A stretch of DNA of 54,164 nucleotides from an uncultured Planctomycetota bacterium (GTDB taxonomy: Bacteria > Planctomycetota > Phycisphaerae > SM23-33), in assembly GCA_903892515.1 (NCBI GenBank), contig CAITIS010000159.1:1-54164 (forward strand), written 5' to 3'. The first letter of the stretch is position 1, and every line of letters begins with the position of its first letter. Under the pieces are notes generated by a model that was given only the letters and a program-made list of their open reading frames with translations, made no database searches and was not told where the DNA came from. The position numbers were made by a program, and so were the translations under genes. Shown here piece by piece: positions 50,319 to 54,164 of this stretch.

Positions 50319-51437
50319 GTGCTGATTCATTGGCTCTTTGATGAGAAGAACCTGATCCTCCGCATGTGTTGTGCGGCCGTGCTGGCGTTCCTCATCGTGG
50401 CCCTGCTGAGCCCCCGGATGATCCGCTTCCTGCTCCGCAAGAAGATGGGCGACCGGCCGGAGTTCGACAACGCCGCCCTCAACCAGCTTTGCCAGCACAA
50501 GTCCTCCACTCCCACGATGGGCGGCATGCTGGTGGTGGCGGCCATCTTTGTGGCCTTGGCGCTGTTTTCCGACCTGAGCGTGATGTACATCCGCATGGCC
50601 ATGGTGGGGCTGCTGTGGCTGTCGATGCTGGGCGGGCTGGACGACTGGTTCAAGCTGCGCAAGAACGCCCCGGGCATGCAGGACAAGAGCCGCGACGGCT
50701 TGAAGATGTGGCAGAAGATCATCTTCCAGATCGGCCTGGCGGTCCTGCTGGCGATCTTCATCTACAGTCATGGCCGCGAGAGCACGTACCTGGACTACGA
50801 CGGCCGGCAGATCAACGCCGTGCAGAGTTTCTACTTCCCGTTCCGCGCCCAGCCGGTGCATTTGCCGCTGCTGTGGTTCGTGATTATCTCCGTACTGGTG
50901 ATGGTGGGCTCCTCCAACGCGGTGAACCTCACCGACGGCATGGACGGCCTGGCCGGCGGCTGCGTGGTGATCGTGACTGGCGTCTTCCTGATCCTGACCT
51001 GGGTAGCGGGCGTGGGCGCGTGGGCGAACTTGTTTCACTTGCCGTTCGTGCCGCAGGCGGCGGAATTGACGGTGCTTTGCGCCGCCATGATCGGCGCATG
51101 CGTGGGCTTTTTATGGTACAACTGCCTGCCGGCCCAGGTGTTCATGGGCGATACCGGCTCGCTGCCGCTGGGCGGCATGCTGGGGTATATCGCCGTGGTG
51201 ACGCGGCAGGAGTTGATGCTGTTTCTGGCCGGCGGCGTGTTCGTGATGGAAGCCCTCAGCGTTGTCTTGCAGATCGGGTATTTCAAGTCGACGCACGGCA
51301 AGCGGCTGTTTAAGATCGCCCCGATCCACCATCACTTTCACCTGCTGGGCTGGGCCGAAAGTAAAGTGGTGGTGCGGTTCTGGCTGCTGAGCATCATCTT
51401 CGCCGCCATTGCCATGGCGACGCTGAAACTGAGATAA
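50319..51437 (+). CDS. mraY: Phospho-N-acetylmuramoyl-pentapeptide transferase MraY
   Basis: Integral membrane enzyme (about ten helices, 372 residues) that makes lipid I. KKMGDRPEFDN, the S-T-P-T-M-G-G-M segment, LGGLDDWFKL, NLTDGMDGLAGG, FMGDTGSLPLGG and the C-terminal APIHHHFHLLGW (His-His-His) are complete. I chose GTG at 50319, preceded by TAGGA 8 bases upstream and 10 bases after the murF stop; an ATG at 50277 would overlap murF without an RBS. Downstream, murD would be expected but is replaced by repeats. Confidence 0.96.
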   Translation: MLIHWLFDEKNLILRMCCAAVLAFLIVALLSPRMIRFLLRKKMGDRPEFDNAALNQLCQHKSSTPTMGGMLVVAAIFVALALFSDLSVMYIRMAMVGLLWLSMLGGLDDWFKLRKNAPGMQDKSRDGLKMWQKIIFQIGLAVLLAIFIYSHGRESTYLDYDGRQINAVQSFYFPFRAQPVHLPLLWFVIISVLVMVGSSNAVNLTDGMDGLAGGCVVIVTGVFLILTWVAGVGAWANLFHLPFVPQAAELTVLCAAMIGACVGFLWYNCLPAQVFMGDTGSLPLGGMLGYIAVVTRQELMLFLAGGVFVMEALSVVLQIGYFKSTHGKRLFKIAPIHHHFHLLGWAESKVVVRFWLLSIIFAAIAMATLKLR

Positions 51438-51458
51438 AAAGAAAACGGCAACGACTGA

Positions 51459-51566
51459 ACCACAAAGAGCACGAAGAACACGAAGAGAAAAGACGAGCGG
51501 GATGTTGAGCACTCGCCTTTTTCGATCTTTGTGACCTTCGTGTATCTGACTTTGTGCCTTTGTGGT
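51459..51566. repeat. Inverted repeat in the mraY-ftsW gap
   Basis: ACCACAAAGAGCACGAAGAA at the left and the related CTTTGTGCCTTTGTGGT at the right end form a long imperfect palindrome. It resembles the ACCACGGAG... phrase at 19477. Confidence 0.7.
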
Positions 51567-51589
51567 GGATGTTGGCTCGCTGAACTAAT

Positions 51590-51709
51590 GTAGGGTGGGC
51601 CGAGCGTACTCGCGAGCCCCACCAGCTCACAGCCGAGGGCGGCTGTGCCACGAAGACAATCACAGCCGAGGGCGGCTGTGCCACGAAGACAATCACAGCT
51701 GAGGCTGTG
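51590..51709. repeat. GTAG REP and three tandem palindromes upstream of ftsW
   Basis: GTAGGGTGGGCCGAG with its partner CGAGCCCCACC (51590-51623), then the CACAGCCGAGGGCGGCTGTG palindrome at 51628 and 51661 and a decayed third at 51694, in 33-bp steps as at 7956. Confidence 0.8.
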
Positions 51710-51738
51710 CAAGAAGCGCGTAACGAGGAAACACTGCC

Positions 51739-52935
51739 ATGGAAGGCACGAAGCTGCAACGCTTGAGGCTGCGGGACAATCTCACCGGCCAGGGGCTTAT
51801 CTTAGCCACGCTGGGGCTGCTGGCCATCGGCGTCATCATGATCTACAGCACCTACGGCGCCGCGCGTCCGGCCGCCAACTGGTACGAGCGTGGCGACGCC
51901 CGCGAAGCCATCTTTGCCGCGGTGGCCGTGCTGGTGATGATGCTGGTGGGGCGGGCCGATTATCACTTCCTGGCCAAGTCGCCTTGGCCCAACAATCGCC
52001 TGCTCAAGCACATCACGCCGGCGAGCTTGCTGCTGTTTCTGGGCCTGTTCACCTCGGCTATCCTGTTCATTCCCGGCGTGGGCCACTCCGTGGGCGGGCG
52101 CGTGCGCTGGATTCGCTTTGGCCCCTTCGGCTTTCAGCCGCCCGATTTGCTGAAACTCGGCCTGATGATCTGGCTGGCGGTGTATCTCTCCCGGCCAGAG
52201 CGGAAGATGCTGAGCTTCTGGCGGACCTTCGTGCCGGCGATGCTGGTCATCGGCATTTCCGACCTGCTGGTGGTGACGCAGAACTTCAGCAACGCGGCCT
52301 TGATCGGGCTGGCGGCGGCGGCGCTGGTCATCATGGCCGGCGTGCGCTGGTGGTATCTGCTGCTGCTGGTGCCGCTGGTGGGCGCGGCCTTCTATAAGGA
52401 AGTCGTGCACGTGCCGGCTCGCTGGTCGCGCATTACGGCCTTTGTCCACCCCTACGACACAAGCGACCCCAACGCGTATCAGGCTCGCCAGGCCTTGATC
52501 GCCAGCGCCACCGGCGTGAACCCGGCCGGGCTGGGCGGCGGCATGAGCAAACGCGGCTTCCTACCCGAATGCAGCACCGACTTCGTGTACTCGGTGGTGT
52601 GCGAGGAAATGGGAGCGGCCGGGGCGGCATTGGTTACCGGCTTGCTGCTGACGTGGTTGATCCTGGCGCGAAAGGCAGCCTTGCGGGCCGGCGACAGCCT
52701 GGGAGCCTTGCTGGCGGCGGGCGTGGGATTTGCCATCATCCTTCAGGCGGTGCTGCACATCGCGGTGAACATGGCGCTCTTTCCAACTACCGGCCAGCCG
52801 CTGCCGTTCGTTTCCTCGGGCGGCACGGCGCTGTTGACCAACTCGGCCGCCATCGGGCTGCTGGTCTCGGTAAGCTCTCGCCGTCGTCATGAGGGAGCGG
52901 CCGATGCCGTGGAGGCCTTGCCCGCGACGGCGTAG
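51739..52935 (+). CDS. ftsW: Septal peptidoglycan glycosyltransferase FtsW (SEDS family)
   Basis: A 398-residue SEDS protein with about ten membrane helices; polymerises lipid II at the septum with FtsI. GFQPPDLLKLGLMIWLA, the STDFVYSVVCEEMG segment with the essential Asp, and GQPLPFVSSGGTALL are conserved. The usual Q-P-D-L-G-T stretch is replaced by T-Q-N-F-S-N-A-A. FtsW is preferred to RodA from its place in the cluster. The upstream 300 bases hold only repeats; no clear RBS beyond ACGAGG. Confidence 0.92.
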   Translation: MEGTKLQRLRLRDNLTGQGLILATLGLLAIGVIMIYSTYGAARPAANWYERGDAREAIFAAVAVLVMMLVGRADYHFLAKSPWPNNRLLKHITPASLLLFLGLFTSAILFIPGVGHSVGGRVRWIRFGPFGFQPPDLLKLGLMIWLAVYLSRPERKMLSFWRTFVPAMLVIGISDLLVVTQNFSNAALIGLAAAALVIMAGVRWWYLLLLVPLVGAAFYKEVVHVPARWSRITAFVHPYDTSDPNAYQARQALIASATGVNPAGLGGGMSKRGFLPECSTDFVYSVVCEEMGAAGAALVTGLLLTWLILARKAALRAGDSLGALLAAGVGFAIILQAVLHIAVNMALFPTTGQPLPFVSSGGTALLTNSAAIGLLVSVSSRRRHEGAADAVEALPATA

Positions 52936-52949
52936 CCAGTGATACGTAG

Positions 52950-53077
52950 CATGGGCGTCCCGCCCATGTGTGTCGCGGGCGTCTCGCCCGCGCGTGAAGC
53001 TGGGTGCCACGGCTGCGGAGTGTGCAGCCGTGATGGGACGAAGCACACCTGCAAACACCGCAGGTGTGGCACCCAGC
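52950..53077. repeat. Palindrome cluster between ftsW and murG
   Basis: A CATGGGCGTCCCGCCCATG palindrome (52950-52968), a copy of the GTGTCGCGGGCGTCTCGCCC family (52970-52993), and a 79-bp unit (52999-53077) with ends GCTGGGTGCCAC and GTGGCACCCAGC enclosing two further hairpins (ACGGCTG/CAGCCGT and ACACCTG/CAGGTGT). Confidence 0.8.
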
Positions 53078-53180
53078 ACCTCGCATAGCAGGGCATGGCG
53101 GGCAGGCTCGCCCGCGTCTCTTGTTTCGCATGCCTCTGCACACGACGCGGAAGCATGGCACCGGGCCGCGAAAATAAGGC

Positions 53181-54164
53181 ATGACCAAACGCACTTACAT
53201 CTTTGCCGGCGGGGGAACGGGCGGGCACCTGTACCCTGGGCTGGCCGTGGCGCAGCAGTTGATGACGCTCTCCGGCGATGCCCAGATTGTCTTTGCGTGC
53301 AGCGACCGCAAGATCGACTGCAGCATCCTGTCGGCCTCGCCGTACGCGTTTGCCCCGCAGTCTGTCCGGCCAATCCCGCGCCGGCTGACTGGGTGGGTCG
53401 CGTTCTGCAAGGCCCTTCTGCGCAGCCGCTCGGAGGCTCGCCAGATTGTGAGCGACCTCAAGCCCGCCGCCATTTTCGGGCTGGGCGGCTTTGCGGCCGG
53501 TCCGGTCGTGCGCGAGGCCGCCCGACGCTCCGTGCCGTGCTGCCTGCTTTCCATCGACGCCGTGCCGGGCGTGGCCAACAAGCTGCTGGCGCGAAACGTG
53601 TCGGCCATATTCACGCAGTTCGCGGGCACGGCCTCGCGGTACGGCTCCAGTGGCGACAAGGCTCGCGTGGTGGGCTGCCCGATCCGCCAGGAACTGCTCG
53701 AAGGTTCGCGCGATTCGGCCATCGCCCTGTGGGGCCTTCGTCCTGACCGCAAGACGTTGCTTATCATGGCCGGCAGCCTGGGGGCGACAAACATCAACCA
53801 GGCCGTGGCCCAACTCGTGCGTGAGATGGACAAGCTCGCCGAGCATTGGCAGGTGCTGCACGTCAGCGGGGCCGGCAAGCTGGAGGAGGTTCGGCAGGCG
53901 TACGGCAAGGCTCGCATGCACAACGTCGTGCTGGAGTATTGCGACCGGATGGACCTGGCGTATGCGGCCGCCGATCTGGTCTTAAGTCGCTCGGGCGCGT
54001 CCACCATTGGCGAACTGTCGGCTGTGTCGAAGCCCTCGGTGCTGATGCCGTACCCGTATCACCGGGACCAGCAGCAGCTGCACAATGCCAAGGAATTGAT
54101 CCAGGCCGGTGCCGCCGTGGTGGCTACCGACACCTGCGATGTGGCCAAGAACCTGGTCAATCTG
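53181..54164 (+). CDS. murG: UDP-GlcNAc:lipid I GlcNAc-transferase MurG (3' end cut by the window)
   Basis: Converts lipid I to lipid II at the inner face of the membrane. 328 codons are visible and run open to the window edge; the family is about 360 long. N-terminal FAGGGTGGHLYPGLAVA, GLGGFAAGPVV, then GSLGATNINQAV and the donor-site SRSGASTIGELSAVSKPS with PYPYHRDQQQLHNA are diagnostic. It follows ftsW as in other dcw clusters. The Shine-Dalgarno is weak (ATAAGGC). Confidence 0.95.
   Translation, partial: MTKRTYIFAGGGTGGHLYPGLAVAQQLMTLSGDAQIVFACSDRKIDCSILSASPYAFAPQSVRPIPRRLTGWVAFCKALLRSRSEARQIVSDLKPAAIFGLGGFAAGPVVREAARRSVPCCLLSIDAVPGVANKLLARNVSAIFTQFAGTASRYGSSGDKARVVGCPIRQELLEGSRDSAIALWGLRPDRKTLLIMAGSLGATNINQAVAQLVREMDKLAEHWQVLHVSGAGKLEEVRQAYGKARMHNVVLEYCDRMDLAYAAADLVLSRSGASTIGELSAVSKPSVLMPYPYHRDQQQLHNAKELIQAGAAVVATDTCDVAKNLVNL

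Noticed and set aside
51628..51709. Regularly spaced repeats that might be a CRISPR array
   Set aside because: The repeats are palindromes with about 8-base linkers, only three units, and no cas genes; they match dispersed single copies.
51739..52935. FtsW lacks the usual Q-P-D-L-G-T stretch
   Set aside because: The essential Asp in the S-T-D-F segment and the C-terminal signature are kept, so loss of function is not supported.
1..54164. tRNA or rRNA genes
   Set aside because: No cloverleaf-like sequence with a T-loop consensus and no rRNA signature was noticed; a covariance search was not possible.

Overview
The window looks like chromosomal DNA of a GC-rich planctomycete, most likely of the Phycisphaerae side of the phylum. 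The support is a pair of very large secreted proteins with a C-E-M-L-E-G-R-L-F/L-L N-terminal signature (a variant of the planctomycete LEPR-XLL signal), a PEP-CTERM protein, and a division and cell-wall (dcw) cluster that still has mraZ, rsmH, ftsI and ftsW, genes many planctomycetes have lost. This placement is an inference from gene content; no rRNA gene is present.

Layout. 1-52: first codons of an IS110-family transposase running off the left edge, with a structured upstream region. 310-3089: accA, a tyrosine/dual-specificity phosphatase and a ThuA-like protein. 3289-7832: two tandem 709-residue LEGR paralogues and the stump of a third. 8079-13192 (minus strand): PTS IIA protein, DUF486 membrane protein, a GGDEF/HD-GYP cyclic-di-GMP protein and a GspE/PilB ATPase. 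13560-16184: three alpha/beta hydrolases. 16370-27052: ileS, a MATE exporter with a terminator-bearing leader, two hypothetical proteins, an L,D-transpeptidase, infC (apparently started from AUC) and thrS. 27549-33430: a HepT-MntA toxin-antitoxin pair, glycogen phosphorylase, a secreted hydrolase with an Ig-like domain, and a REP-associated tyrosine transposase (RAYT). 33560-41348: a three-gene ilvE / polyprenyl-phosphate GlcNAc-1-P transferase / GT2 unit, capA, a small lipoprotein, purN, a PEP-CTERM gene broken by one in-frame stop, and a GT4 glycosyltransferase. 42043-54164: the dcw cluster mraZ-rsmH-lysM-ftsL-ftsI-murE-murF-mraY-ftsW-murG (murG is cut by the right edge). murD is missing from its usual place between mraY and ftsW.

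The most striking feature is the intergenic DNA. Nearly every spacer longer than about 100 bp holds short imperfect palindromes from several families. Many carry a GTAG tetranucleotide at one or both ends, which is the hallmark of REP elements and of paired, inverted REPs (REPINs). The RAYT gene at 32858 is bracketed by copies of one of these palindrome families, so it is a candidate source of at least that family. The elements crowd into genes: the GTAG supplies or touches the stop codon of at least four genes, one REP is translated in frame near the start of murF, and other repeats encode the C-terminal tails of ThrS and the MATE protein.

The genes form ordinary functional groups: fatty-acid synthesis (accA), translation (ileS, thrS, infC), envelope glycan and peptidoglycan synthesis (the GlcNAc-1-P transferase, glycosyltransferases and dcw genes), glycogen use, and surface or exported proteins. 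The novelty is mainly in the repeat system and in several unusual expression signals.
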